Positions 21,611 to 32,246 of a stretch of 34,058 nt of DNA are shown here, one piece after another. The DNA is taken from contig BFEA01000402.1 in the NCBI GenBank assembly GCA_003427395.1, positions 64,793-98,850 of the forward strand, in the 5' to 3' direction. The position numbers were made by a program, and so were the translations under genes. The DNA is from Chara braunii. Taxonomy: Eukaryota > Streptophyta > Charophyceae > Charales > Characeae. The number at the start of each line of letters is the position of its first letter. Positions within the stretch are counted from its first letter, which is position 1. Under the pieces are notes generated by a model. The model worked only from the letters and a program-made list of their open reading frames with translations, was not told where the DNA came from and made no database searches.

Positions 21611-22609
21611 AAGGATCAATACATATATAAGCCCGCCGAGTTTGATGATTTTTAGGGGTAGAAATAAAATTTGGGGAATTTACTAAAATTTCGGCAGCGT
21701 TTCGCCTCCCCCCGTTGGGATGGGGTTCGGGCCAAGCCCTCAAACAGCGTTGCCGAAGAAAGAATATCAAAAGGAATAATGGAAAAAAAGGAAAATTGAT
21801 TTAACTCAATTTTTAAATATTTTTGTTAATTAATTAGCAAAAATTTAAATTAAAAGGGAAATTTCGAGAAATTTCGACAGCAGTTTTCCTTCCCCCCCGG
21901 TGAGATGGGGTTCGGAAAAAAGTCCCTCAAATAGGTAAAGTAGATATGAAGAGCATTGAAGTCAAACAAATGCCCTTACGCAATTTTTAATATTTATTTT
22001 ATTTTTTTTATCGATTTTAAATAACAAAATCAAAAGTAAAATAATTCTTAATTATTTAATGGGGCAAAACTTCTCGAATTAATTTCCATAATCTTACGGG
22101 ATATATTTGACAAAAAATAATCCGTAACAAATGCGAAAGCTAGAAGCTATGGCTTCCCTCTATCTACCCGCTTTTCTCAAAATTGGGGTTATGACTTCGC
22201 TCTAATTAGGGTTTCCCCTAATTAGGGTTTGGGGTTTTGCGCGCAACCGCACGAACACCGCAAAGCCCTGCTCGACGCGATAAAATTTTTGTTAGCTTTC
22301 ACTAGTTTTGGAAGAAAAACTTATTGGATTACATTTTTAAATTCTTTTTTTTTTTAATTTAAACAAAATTACAAAGAAATTCAATTTCCCGTTGATTTTC
22401 TTCCACCTTTTCTATCTGTTGGAGCTCGCCGTTTGTCCAAACGAAGTCCGTTTTCCCCGACTAGGGTCTCAAAATGTCGGGAAAAATACAGGGACCAACT
22501 TTGGTCCCGGTGGGGTTCCCCTAATTTTGCTTATTTTCCCGACCATTTCAATAAAACGAAAATCAAAATTTTTGGAATTTTTAATAAAAAAATACAAAAA
22601 ATTCCATAT

Positions 22610-22920
22610 CTCGCTTTTTAGCCGTTCGAATTTTTCAAAAACTGTCTCAAAACGTTCGCCTCGACGAGAGGACGAACTTTGCTCCCCGTGCGCCTTGCAA
22701 GAAAGCGCGCGGATCAGGAGATATCGAGGAAAAACCAATTAGAATTTTTAACTCATGGTTTTTGGGATTTTTAACTAGAAAAATACAAAAATTTAATATC
22801 TTTTTTTTTTAGCCGTTAGAATTTCTCAAAAAACGTCTCAAAACGTTCGCCTTGACGAGAGGGCAAACGTTGCTCCCGGCACGGCGCGCACGAAAGCGCG
22901 CGGATCGGGAGATATTTCAA
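22610..22920. repeat. Tandem duplicated block in the element interior
   Basis: tctcaaaacgttcgcct.gacgagagg...gaaagcgcgcggatc.ggagatat occurs at about 22644-22720 and again at about 22828-22915. The preceding ttttagccgtt.gaattt is shared too. Period about 185 bp. Confidence 0.75.
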
Positions 22921-23047
22921 AAAAACTAAATAAAATGATTATAAAAAATAAAACTAATCAAGAAAACAAGCTAATTAGTGTTTGACTAATCAGCCCATGC
23001 ACCCCCGTTGGTTGGGGAAGGCCGCGGCCTTGGGGGTGCTGCTCCCC

Positions 23048-23065
23048 TCCCCGGCAACGGCGCCA
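23048..23065 (-). other. Primer-binding site, complementary to tRNA-Asp
   Basis: The + strand tccccggcaacggcgcca equals the 3' end of plant tRNA-Asp(GUC) with CCA. The - strand is therefore its 18-nt complement, four bases from the LTR end at 23070. Confidence 0.85.
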
Positions 23066-23069
23066 AAGT

Positions 23070-26000
23070 TGTGAGGAAACCCGAGGAGGGGTCGCCTACC
23101 GTTCGCTGAAGCCAGGGGCAACAACGCNTGTCACTCGTTGCGCCCGCTTCCGAGGTCCTCAGCGACCAGCAGGGTTCTTTTTGTGATCCGCCTGTCACAG
23201 CGTCCGCTCATTGATGAGCTTTGTATCATGATCAAGGCACGGGAAAACAACTAATTATTTCTCTCAATTAAAGTATTCCTTATTTTCAGGCAGACTCCTA
23301 ATTCAGGCTTGAAACGATTCAAAGGGGTTTAGCTGTTTCGCCTTAGCACAAATACTTGCAAAAAAAAAAAGAAATAAAATAAAATAAAATAACATTAAAA
23401 GAAGGTATATAAAAAAAAGAAATGCGCGCGGCTCACTCCCTCAACCTTTGTGAGCACAGGCTTTCTCCCTCTCATCCTTTGTGCGAATAGTCTCTCCCAC
23501 TCTCAAGCTTCGTGAGCACAGACTCTCTCTCTCTCTGCTGCCCTGTCACTCTTCGTCTCTCTCTCTCATTCGGCTGCGCTGTCACTCTCTCTCTCTCTCT
23601 CTCATTGACGTCCGTTGTCACTCTCCCCCGCTCTTTCATTTTGCGTGCAATTTCTTACCCCTTACCTTTGTCTGAACAGCAGCAGGAAATGAAAACGAGT
23701 GGTTTCCGCGGGTAGCGGGGATACTTGATTGCCCGCTCAGCAAACTGGACGGTCACATTGTCAGTGGGATTGCTTGATTGTAGTCTTGATCAGCTATTCA
23801 TCACAAGTGGCCGAACCCACCAACAGTAGGATCGATCGATTATCTGATAATTAGAGATTCACCAGTCACCAATCCGGCCCTGTCAGCGCTGGGGAAAACG
23901 GTTGGCTGACCAGCGAATGTAGTAAAATAATCCGTCCCGACAGCAGCGGGAAACTTGATTGGCTGATCAGCGAATGTGGTAAGGTAACTGGTTCCAATGC
24001 CAACGGGAAACTTTAACTGATCCCGATGGCAGCGGGGCAATTCTCCCCATACTCTCTNATATGTGTGAGCTGTTACATTAGACCAATCAACTACGATCGG
24101 TCGTGTATCTGCACAGCCCTAACGGCCAGATCAAAACTCGAAGTTCCAGTGTTCCGAACCAGAAGCTTCAGCAAATCAGCCCTCGATTTTCTCCATGTGT
24201 GCAGGTAGCTGAAACGGGCAGTAGCTCTAGCGGGCAGATTAATGCCCAATATTCAGAATGGGCTCAAGTAGTGGTGGCAGTGGGCAGATCAGCCCCTCTT
24301 CTCTCCATGTGAACGGGATGATGGAATGGCTGATCACCGCTTGATTTCCCCCATGTATGCGGATAGCTCTAGCGGGCAGTAGTAGTGGCAGCGGGCAGAT
24401 CAGCCCTCAGTTCTCTCTTCGTCAACAGTCCACAGGATGATAAAACGGGCTAATCAGCGGGCAGATTAATGTCCAATATTCAGAAAGTGCTCAAGTAGTA
24501 GGAACAACGGGCAGATCAGCCCTCAGTTCTCTCCATGTCAACGGGATGATGGAATGGCTAATCACCGCTTGATTTCCCCCATGTATGCGAATAGCTCTAG
24601 CGGGCAGATTAATGCCCAATATTCAGAATGGGCTCAAGTAGTAGTGGCAGGGGCAGATCAGCCCCTCAGTTCTCTCCATGTGAACGGGATGATGGAATGG
24701 CTAATCACTGCTTGATTTCCCCCATGTATGCGGATAGCTCTAGCGGGCAGTAGTATTGGCAGCGGGCAGATCAGCCCTCAGTTCTCTCTACGTCAACAGT
24801 CCAGAGGATGATAGAACGGGCTGATCAGCGGGCAGATAAATGTCCAATATTCAGAATGTGCTCAAGTAGTAGGAACAACGGGCAGATCAGCCCTCAGCTC
24901 TCTCCATACCACCCTTCAAATTCTCAAGTCCACTCACTCTACTCTCACCCATGCGCTCTCCCGTTCAACAAATCTGATATGGTAGGAGCCAGGTGAGTGC
25001 AATAAAATAAATAAATAAATAAATAATAATAACAATAATAAAAACGAACAAAAGGACCCTCTCTCACACACTCACTCTGCACAGTCCCTCACCTCGACTC
25101 TCTCTAATTGGCTCTCTCCCATTTACTCCAACAGTCACGTTCTCCTCTTTCGTTCTCATTCCCGCTCGTGGACTATTCCTCACTCTCTCATCAGTTGATA
25201 CAGATGCTACCCGACCAGCAAGCTAATTCACTGGCTCGAATTCAAATGCACTTGGACGCGGACAGATCCAGATGCGTGCGCGCGCTATCCAAAAAAAAAA
25301 AAAAAAAAACAGAAAAAAAAACAATAGAGCAAACTGTTCTCTCTTATCTCTCTCTCACGCACGTATGCAGTTGCGATCTCCAGTCAACACCGGAGGCCGC
25401 TACGCACGCCCTTGCACATTCGACCCAGCCTCTCCATACATCTGACTCGTCCCCATCATCTTTCTCGGCAATCCCGTTCAGAAGTCAACTGACCGGACAG
25501 GGATAATGGACACCTGGCGCGCTCTCCCTGAAGCGCCCTGACCCCGTCGAGCGCCTGCTTGATCCTCCCTGATCACTCCCTGAGAACCTGTGCTCCCGTT
25601 TCCAGACTGCACATCCCCCTTCTCTCTCACTCTCCCTCTCACACGCGAGTAACCGCCTGAGCGCCGACGCGTCTTCCCCGTGCTTGCACTCGCGGGTACG
25701 CCTTGTTCGTGTCCGGCTCTCCCCTCTCTCTAGGCGTAACCGCCTGGGCGCCGATGTCTCCGCCTCGAGCTCGTCTCCCACTCTGCAACTGCTTGACGCC
25801 GGGCACACCTGGCATGCAATCCCATTCCCTTCACTGTTCTCCCCTATATCTCCTTCAGTCCCATGGTTTGACCGACCAGGGCCTTCTCGGAGTGCAAGTG
25901 TGCAGGAAGTAGTCCGCCGCGCCACGGAGGAAAAAAAAAACAGTGGTACCGGTCTCACAGGCTCGGCGTTCACAGTACCCAGGCACCAGCTTCAGCCCAC

Positions 26001-26554
26001 TGGCGTAGACAGCTCCGACGAGTTTCGCAATGGTTCCGAGCCGAGATAGTCCCCTACATCCCCTCCCTTGCCACGGGCTTTAGCGGGTCAGTGATATCTG
26101 AGTGACTAAGCACTTAGGCCCGTAGTGGCCACGGCGTCGGGGCAGGGGCCCCCATGCGGATCCACCTGTACTGCCAGTTCCCGCACGGTACCTTGCGAAA
26201 CCGCGTGGCCCTTCAGACCCTGCAGTACCAGTAATATTCGGGTAGCAGAAGTAGTCCCTTGAGCCAGGCAAGCTGAGCCCAATCCCACCAAAAAAAATCA
26301 AACAGCTCTGCAGCCAACCCCCCCTTAGTCTGCATATGTCTAAAGGTTAACACTTCTATCTGCCGCTGACCACACTACCCGTATACCGGCAGTTTGACGG
26401 TACCAAGTCCCATAGAACCGGAGCAAATGTGGCAATCTCCTACCGATCGCTGGATCAGCGCGCGTAAGTGTCCCAGGCTAGTACACACACGAAAATAGTG
26501 GTACCCCGTTGCGGTGTCCCATGGAACAAGTTGCGGCGTCACCATACCAATTCC
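23070..26554 (-). repeat. 5' LTR (right copy) of the LARD-like element
   Basis: Near-identical to 17032-20574 but lacking one 57-bp unit. An N at 24058 corresponds exactly to the N at 18077 in the other copy. As the upstream LTR on the - strand it should carry the element promoter; no TATA box was assigned. Confidence 0.85.
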
Positions 26555-27330
26555 GAACCTTGAACTAGCCAACTAGAACTTNTCTCGACGTTATATCTNN
26601 GCAATCNNTACCTGTCAATGTCAAACCCGGATCACTCAGTCAGGCTCGCTGTAATTCTTACCATACCGAAGCCGAACCTGATATAACCATCCGGGGTTCC
26701 CGTGCCTCGCGCCTTGTCGATACCGATCCAGTACCAAGTTTGAAAATGATGNTGTGGCGTGTACCACGCNAATGCCGAACCAATACCGTACCTGAAACAT
26801 GTCGAAGACGGCAAGATGCAGCGGCGCGGTAATAGTACCGAACTTGAAGTAAACCGTCGCAATGATCCCGGACCTGAAAATAAATCCCCGCAGAGGTTTC
26901 GAAATAAACTGCCGTGAGGGCGTCGAACNTGAAACGAAACACCGCGATGCCACCGAACCTGACCAAACCCGAAATCCAGTACTGGGCTGTTGTGCCATGC
27001 GGATGCCGAACCCGTACAATCATGCCATGATAACCTGTCCCGAACCTGATATAGAATGCCGCAACGTTTCCGGACTTGAAAACAAACTGCCGCCAAGGTT
27101 CCAAACCTGAAATAACTGTCGTAGTGGCCCCGATCCTAAGAATAAATCACCGCAACTGTCCCAAACCTGAAAATAAGTCACCGTAGTGAGACAACTGTCA
27201 CCGGGCCCATACCGTACCTGAAGCACGTCAGACACCGTAGGACGTAGCCACTCCGTAACAACCCTCGTATCCGTACCGAACCAAACACCATAGTCGACCC
27301 AAGGCAGCACCACCCCATGCTGTCCATGCG
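26555..27330. repeat. Degenerate ~30-bp repeat array
   Basis: ccgaacctgaaa or a close variant recurs roughly every 30-33 bp, often followed by ataaac(t)gccg or aataaatcaccg. Clear instances lie between about 26655 and 27215. Substitutions and N bases (26582-26938) blur it. Several - strand frames stay open and show the repeat as F.V...G...-type residues, which is not evidence of coding. Confidence 0.65.
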
Positions 27331-28033
27331 ACTCCTGCTCTCAGAACATCTCAACTGCGGTAATGTTAGTAATCAAGCACACCAGGGAAAGCGTCGCAGG
27401 GAACCTCGACCATCGGCAGTAGTGTTAACTTGTTAAAATCCGGGGAAAATGATCAATTCGGAGTCAGAGCTGATGGCGGGTAATGGAGGCGAAATTAGGG
27501 TCAATCTCCCAATAGTCATGGGTTCCCGTCCCATTCATCGTTTTTCATCATTCTTCCCTTTCCTTAATTCTATNGTCGGAAATAGTAAATTAACTGTAAG
27601 TTCGCCAAAATTAAATTCCGAGAAAGTTTAAATAAATGGCCAAATTCCTTTTGTTTCTTTTCTCTTTTACCATTTTTAATCTTTTTCTATGTTTTTAATT
27701 TCATTGCCGGGAACATAAAATAACAAGGGTATTCCCTCTTGAATTAAATGCCGTAAAAAATAAAGAAATTAAGGGATATTGTGTTTTTCCCTTCTCCCCT
27801 ACTGGTCGTAATCCCTTTTCCCCATCTTTAATTATGGTACTAAAATAGACAAAAATCTGAGGCCTCATTTCGGCCCCGGTCGTATGCCGCAAAAAACGTT
27901 GCTGCGAGGTCAGTTCCCGCGATGCCTCTCCGCGGCAGGCCAATCTGGGTCTAACCCTCTGAACGGCCGGAAATGACGGTCCGTTGATGTGCCGAGTGCG
28001 ACCACCCATCTCGCCATCTTTGACTGACAACGT
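27331..28033. other. Intronic stretch, no gene seen
   Basis: Unique, partly AT-rich sequence. Nothing was recognised. Confidence 0.5.
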
Positions 28034-28182
28034 GACGGATGATGTGAATGATGATGCGAATGATGTGGATGATGATGCGAATGGCGATGTCTATGACAAT
28101 ATGGATGATGATGTGGCTGATGGATGACGTGGATGGTGATGGGGATGATGATGGACTGACAATGTCGAGGATGACGTGGGGG
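28034..28182. repeat. GATGATGTGGAT-type minisatellite
   Basis: Degenerate gatgatgtg/gatgatgcgaat repeats run up to about 75 bp before the ERH exon at 28256. The final part of the intron is therefore GA/TG-rich rather than pyrimidine-rich. Confidence 0.75.
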
Positions 28183-28255
28183 GGACACAGAGGAGACTGA
28201 AGGAGGGTAATTGTGGGCCACGATTCGGCTAATGATGTGGCTGATGATGTTGCAG

Positions 28256-28376
28256 GGATATGCGGGATATTTGAGAGGAGACTGAAGGAGGCGAACCCTT
28301 CTGTGCGTAACATAACGTACGATATCAATGATCTGTACAAGTTCATCGACAGCTTGGCAGATCTGAGTGCCCTTGT
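28256..28376 (+). CDS. ERH: ENHANCER OF RUDIMENTARY HOMOLOG, central exon
   Basis: The 121-bp exon is bounded by gatgttgcag and donor GTAAGT (28377). With the G carried over from 14315 it reads GICGIFERRLKEANP, then SVRNITYDINDLYKFIDSLA, then DLSALV. This matches the family's first helix (ERRLKE) and the ITYDI..L..FID.LADLS.LVY core. It enters in phase 1 and leaves in phase 2, so the next exon must supply the last base of Val and then the YD... C-terminus; no such exon was seen up to 34058. The acceptor lacks a clear polypyrimidine tract. A 17-base piece of this exon (28275-28291) is duplicated upstream at 28190-28206. Same strand and matching phase with 14225-14315 argue for one gene with an intron of about 13.9 kb. 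Confidence 0.85.
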
Positions 28377-28525
28377 GTAAGTGGTCCAGGTTCATTGTCA
28401 TCTGTCTACCTGGCTCGACTTCGCCTTTTCCCACTCCAGGCATATGGATCTCAACCTCTTGTTGTCGCCAGTATTTTCAGACACAGTAAACAAAGTTATT
28501 ATTATTGTTATTAGCATGTAGGGTA
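28377..28525. other. ERH intron start and spacer
   Basis: Follows the GTAAGT donor. It ends in an ATT/GTT-rich run near 28494-28512 and no exon was recognised. Confidence 0.5.
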
Positions 28526-28618
28526 AACGATACAGAGAAGATTAGCATGGCCCCTGCGCAAGGATGACGACACGCATAGATCGAGAAATGGTCCAAATTA
28601 AAAAAAAAAAAAAAAAAA
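28526..28618 (+). pseudogene. U6 snRNA retropseudogene, 5'-truncated, with poly(A)
   Basis: aacgatacagagaagattag onward matches U6, with the ACAGAGA box (28532-28538), the AGC triad (28544-28546) and the 3' end gagaaatggtccaaatt. There is a 3-base gac insertion in the gatgacacg segment. The usual 5' stem-loop is missing, and a tail of about 19 A follows. Truncated 5' end plus A tail indicate LINE-type retrotransposition. No clear target-site duplication. It lies 149 bp after the ERH central exon. Confidence 0.85.
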
Positions 28619-28739
28619 GAAGAAGAAAGAACCGCTTTCCAGCAACAGCCAAAGCTGGATAATGGCCCCAGTATTTCCGTGTTGAATTGTGAGGTCCCTG
28701 GTCTCTAGTTCTCTCTATGTATTTGAAATATGAAGTTCA

Positions 28740-28840
28740 ATATTTCCCCCCCACAATCCCCCATGCNCCCCCCCCCCCAACCCCCCCCCCAAAAAAAAAA
28801 AAAAAAAAAAAAAAAGGAAAAAGAAGAAAAAAGAACCCTT
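28740..28840. repeat. Poly-C / poly-A low-complexity tract
   Basis: C-rich run from about 28746 to 28790, then A homopolymer to 28815 and AAGAAGAAAAAAGAACC. A similar aagaagaaagaacc follows the U6 poly(A) at about 28619-28632. Confidence 0.7.
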
Positions 28841-28853
28841 ACTGGGCTCAGAT

Positions 28854-28930
28854 ACTGGCACTGTGAACTACCAAAAACGATTTATCTCTAGGCTTTTTAC
28901 AGGGTCTGGGGTCAAATCCCAGTGCCAGCA
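28854..28930 (+). other. tRNA-like hairpin pair
   Basis: actggca (28854-28860) can pair with tgccag (923-928). Directly inside lies a perfect 5-bp T arm (ctggg-gtcaaat-cccag, 28906-28922). The D and anticodon arms are not convincing, so this is at most a decayed tRNA or SINE head. Confidence 0.3.
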
Positions 28931-29933
28931 CTTCAGAGCATTAAAGGACTGAAACACAAATGAAATTGTGGGCCAGCGCAGGCTGGTTGAAACATTCCCT
29001 CGCCCTCTTTTAAAAAAACACCAGTACCTTGGGCCGCCTTTTCTTTCCGAGCCTCGTAATGCCCTGCGCGCCAAGCCCTGCCGGGGCTCCTACCCCAGAA
29101 CGATGCCCTGCCGATCCGCCCTGACCCCCGGAAGATGCGGCGTGTTAACCGATTTGTCGGCCTGCGAAAAATTAGCAGGGCGAGGCACTGGGCGTTTAAT
29201 ATAATCCGTTGTATGCTTCTCTTCGTTCTCGTGGAGCTGCCTCTCGTACGTCGCAACTATACGCGGAGTCGTCTGGAGAAGTGTGGTGGTTCTGCCGATC
29301 TATCTTCTATAAACATTGGATTTGACGTCGTACAGTTTGCTGGGTCTTACCCTTCTTCCATCTGGTGCACCTTGCGATGTCCGGCAATCTTCTCGCCCTC
29401 ACCATAGGATGCTCCATGCTGCTTCTGCCGTGGACCTTGGTCAGGGTGTGCGTCATCGACTTTGTTGCGTGGAATATGTGAGGTATGTTTTTGGATGTGG
29501 GGGGAACATCGGTGCGGTAATGTGGCCTATCCAAGGGATCGCACGCGGTAGCCATTGGCTGGCTGAAACATTATTCTGATTGCAGATCATCTCGTGTACC
29601 CCTGGTACACGACGTACCTTAGCTATCCTTGGTGATTATGCGCTCTTCCGCTCCTGCCTTTTTGTCTTCAGCAAAAGTGCAATCCTCTTTTTCACCCTTT
29701 GCTACCTTTGTGGGGTTGCATAATATGCTTGCGACGGTCTTATTCTTGCTCTATACGAACCTTGTGCGGCTCACCAGCTGGGTCCCCTTGCCCGCCAAGT
29801 GGATTCCCGACTCTCAGATCTGCTCATGTATCGTTGCCCTAACTTCCTATGGACGAAACTGCTTTAGTCGCAGCTTTCTTGATAATCCCTCTTCCAGGAA
29901 GAAATTGACTGGAGTCGCCCATATCAGATCCCA

Positions 29934-29968
<35 letters not shown>

Positions 29969-30566
29969 ACCAATCAAATGGACAAGGCCTTCGAGGCCGT
30001 TCGTTGCTTGCTGGACTCGTTCCCCATAGCTTCCTCCGCCGTCTGCGTAGTTTCGATAGCCTGCCTGGACTTAGTCTGCAGACTGCTCTGTGAACTCCAT
30101 TGCCCTTGCAAGACACTTGGGTCACAGATCTGGAACCGGGACGTTCACTGGCTCACGCGGCTCCTGACCATACCGCAGCTCAAATGAGCGTCCACGTTGT
30201 CGCAGGATGGACTGAGCTGTTGAATGTACTTGTCATGTTGGCCAAGTGCGGATCCCAATCGTTTCTGGTCGGGGCTGATTTTCTGGTTCCCGATCTGCGG
30301 CCTAAGTGCTGAGCCCAATCGATCTGGTAGCGGCTGAATCGATACCTCAGCACCTGCAGCGCTGTTTTTTTTTGGCTCATGCGTTCTATCTACCCGTCGC
30401 TTTCTGGATGGTTGGCTGAACTCATGTCCCGCCGCTCAGGGCCTACGCACTCCAACAGGTTCTGCCCACGCTTGCCGGCAAAGCAGGATTTCCGATCAGC
30501 GAGTCTAGTCTGTGAAGAGGTCGGCGACTTTGCTTTGCTTGAAGTTGCATGTCCTCTCATAGGAAC
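28931..30566. other. No gene recognised
   Basis: Mostly unique sequence of balanced composition with short open frames on both strands. None carries a motif I know. A C homopolymer of about 33 bases lies at 29937-29969. It may include intron sequence of ERH, but no exon was found. Confidence 0.45.
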
Positions 30567-30636
30567 CAGCACGGCACACTTTCTACACCGGCACGGCACA
30601 CTTTCTAAACCAGCACGACACACTTTCTAAACCAGT
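30567..30636. repeat. 22-bp minisatellite, 3 copies
   Basis: ccagcacggcacactttcta plus aa, three head-to-tail copies with one or two substitutions each. Confidence 0.85.
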
Positions 30637-30970
30637 CCCAGTTTGTGGCGAGGAAGTATGAATCATTCTTACTTTTCGTCTCAGCCAGGCATCATAGACA
30701 CTCCATGGAGGAGGTAGATTCAGTGCCATCTGTTTGTACGTGATGTACGCGGACATCGTGTAATACGCCGCCGTACTAGACACTCTTTTTTTTTTTTTTT
30801 TTTTTTTTGTTTGTTTGGGTACGCGTCCGCACATGCGTACGCAAATGCTTGTTTTTCTTGTTGTTCTTTTTCGTTTTTGATTTTTTTTAATCTCAAAGTC
30901 GGTTGCGAATTTCGCTTTTTGTCTGAGGGGGAAGTTGTTGTGAATAATGTCTCTTCAATCACATATGTTT

Positions 30971-31075
30971 GTTTTGAGTCGGTGAAACTCCGACAAAACA
31001 GTTTGTCACAGCCCCTCGTTTGTTGTCCTCTTCTCTTCTCCCTCCCTCTCTGCCTACGGTTTACCGTCACCAGCT
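30971..31075 (+). repeat. Hammerhead-associated repeat, copy 1 (degenerate)
   Basis: gagtcggtgaaactccgac and acagtttgtcacagcccctc are kept, followed by the family tail ...cctacggtttaccg. The CTGATGA core is lost (ttttga) and the GAAA after stem II is AAAA, so it cannot be an active ribozyme. Confidence 0.75.
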
Positions 31076-31447
31076 CTGCTTGACGGTATATATTTGTTTT
31101 CAGAATTTTTTATGTTTTTTTTTTTTTTGTTCACAAGAGTGGTGCCGAGTACAACCCCTGGTACGACGGCGTACACAATGCGCGTACACAAACTCAATTT
31201 GCAGTAGAAGATCGAGTCTGGTCTGCCTTGAAAAAGGTAGCAAGTAGCTAAAAGCAAAACCAAATTTAGCGAATAGCATGAACAAGCGAAATTCCTCGAC
31301 AAAGGGGTATTTTCTTCAGCATCAAAGACAAAATCTGGCTATATGCGGGAACCTCCGACCAAGTGACGCAAGCAAAATAATGATAATGAATGCGTCGGTG
31401 CGGACAATCAGCAGGGAAGTCGTGTGTTGATACATGCGCTGCATGCC

Positions 31448-31935
31448 TCAACGACTACACGCCAGACATCCCTGCTTGAGATTATGATATAGTCTGAGCT
31501 TCGTGGCGACACGAAGGAGGAAGGCCTCGGTTGAAATGATGCGAAAGATACCATGGGATCGATTGGCCATGTCTGTTTGTAATTCGAAGGGCATACAGTC
31601 TTTTGATTCTTTCCTTTGGTCCTTTGGCAGACTGCGCAGGTCGTGGGTGCTCCCTCTAAACGCCGTTCCTCGTTGTTGCGCGGTAGATGCATTCCACCAG
31701 CAACTCCATGCCATGTGCATGTTCTTTAAGCCAAAGCGATCCTTAGCATCCTGATACATTCTCCAATGACTTCAGTGATGAGCTCATGCCCGTATGGCCC
31801 CACGCAACCTCTGTGCATTGGTGCTTTGTTAAGAGTAATCCTTGGTGCATAATATATCCTGGAGTCGTGGCTGTAGACAGGGTGTGCTGCATGTGCCGGC
31901 ACAATCCTATCAACGAGTTCATCGCTCACCGTCAT
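31448..31935 (-). pseudogene. Unrecognised decayed coding-like segment
   Basis: Two overlapping - strand frames, 31726-31935 and 31448-31759, meet in a region where CIRMLRI and YQDAKDRFG look like the same sequence before and after a frameshift. I do not recognise the family. A transposase remnant is possible but no catalytic motif is visible. Confidence 0.25.
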
Positions 31936-32159
31936 CTGAGATAAGCTGGCCTTCAGAAAATGACGACCGACATCTTGGACGGTGCATCCACCATCCTATT
32001 GTACCAGCCCATCATATGCTTCGGCTCGAAGTCGTAGGTGTAAATGACGACTGACCGACCATCTTGCAAGCTTGTCAGAGAGCTTGGGCTGCACCTTCAA
32101 ATTGACTGGAGTTACGATGGACTACAAAAGTGGCATAATATAGGTGATTGAAGAGAGCT

Positions 32160-32246
32160 CTAATGCCCCCTCTAATGCCCCCTCCAATGCCCCCTCTAAT
32201 GCCTTCTCTAATGCCTTCTCTAATGCCTTCTCTAATGCCTGCTCTT
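32160..32246. repeat. 12-bp minisatellite
   Basis: taatgccccctc and taatgccttctc units, about 7 copies. The first copies carry CCCCC and the later ones CTT. Confidence 0.9.

Larger units (their letters stand above)
20575..23069 (-). other. Non-coding interior of the LARD-like element
   Basis: About 2.5 kb without gag or pol similarity. It contains a diverged dispersed repeat (21368-21610), two copies of a g/c-rich block with gatggggttcgg (near 21690-21730 and 21870-21912) and a tandem duplicated block at 22610-22920. The longest - strand frame (20558-20905, 115 codons with N bases) runs into the LTR and resembles nothing I know. Confidence 0.7.
17032..26554 (-). mobile_element. Non-coding LTR retrotransposon (LARD-like), nested in the ERH intron
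   Basis: Two nearly identical direct repeats (17032-20574 and 23070-26554, ~3.5 kb) flank a 2.5-kb interior. On the - strand the right repeat ends ...CCTCACA. Four bases later comes TGGCGCCGTTGCCGGGGA, the complement of the plant tRNA-Asp 3' end including CCA. At the other interior end a purine tract AGGGGAAGAGG abuts the left repeat. This fixes the element on the - strand with 5' LTR at right. The interior has no gag, protease, RT or integrase, so the element must depend on an autonomous partner; tRNA-Asp priming is common among plant Ty3 Tat/Athila types. No target-site duplication was found: left flank tacgt, right flank poorly resolved with N bases. Confidence 0.85.

Noticed and set aside
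22190-22235. Repeated TAATTAGGGTTT near 22200
   Set aside because: Two short units within the LTR element interior; neither telomeric nor clearly regulatory.
29629-30093. 154-codon + strand frame
   Set aside because: No motif; its C-terminal third is a proline run from a C homopolymer.
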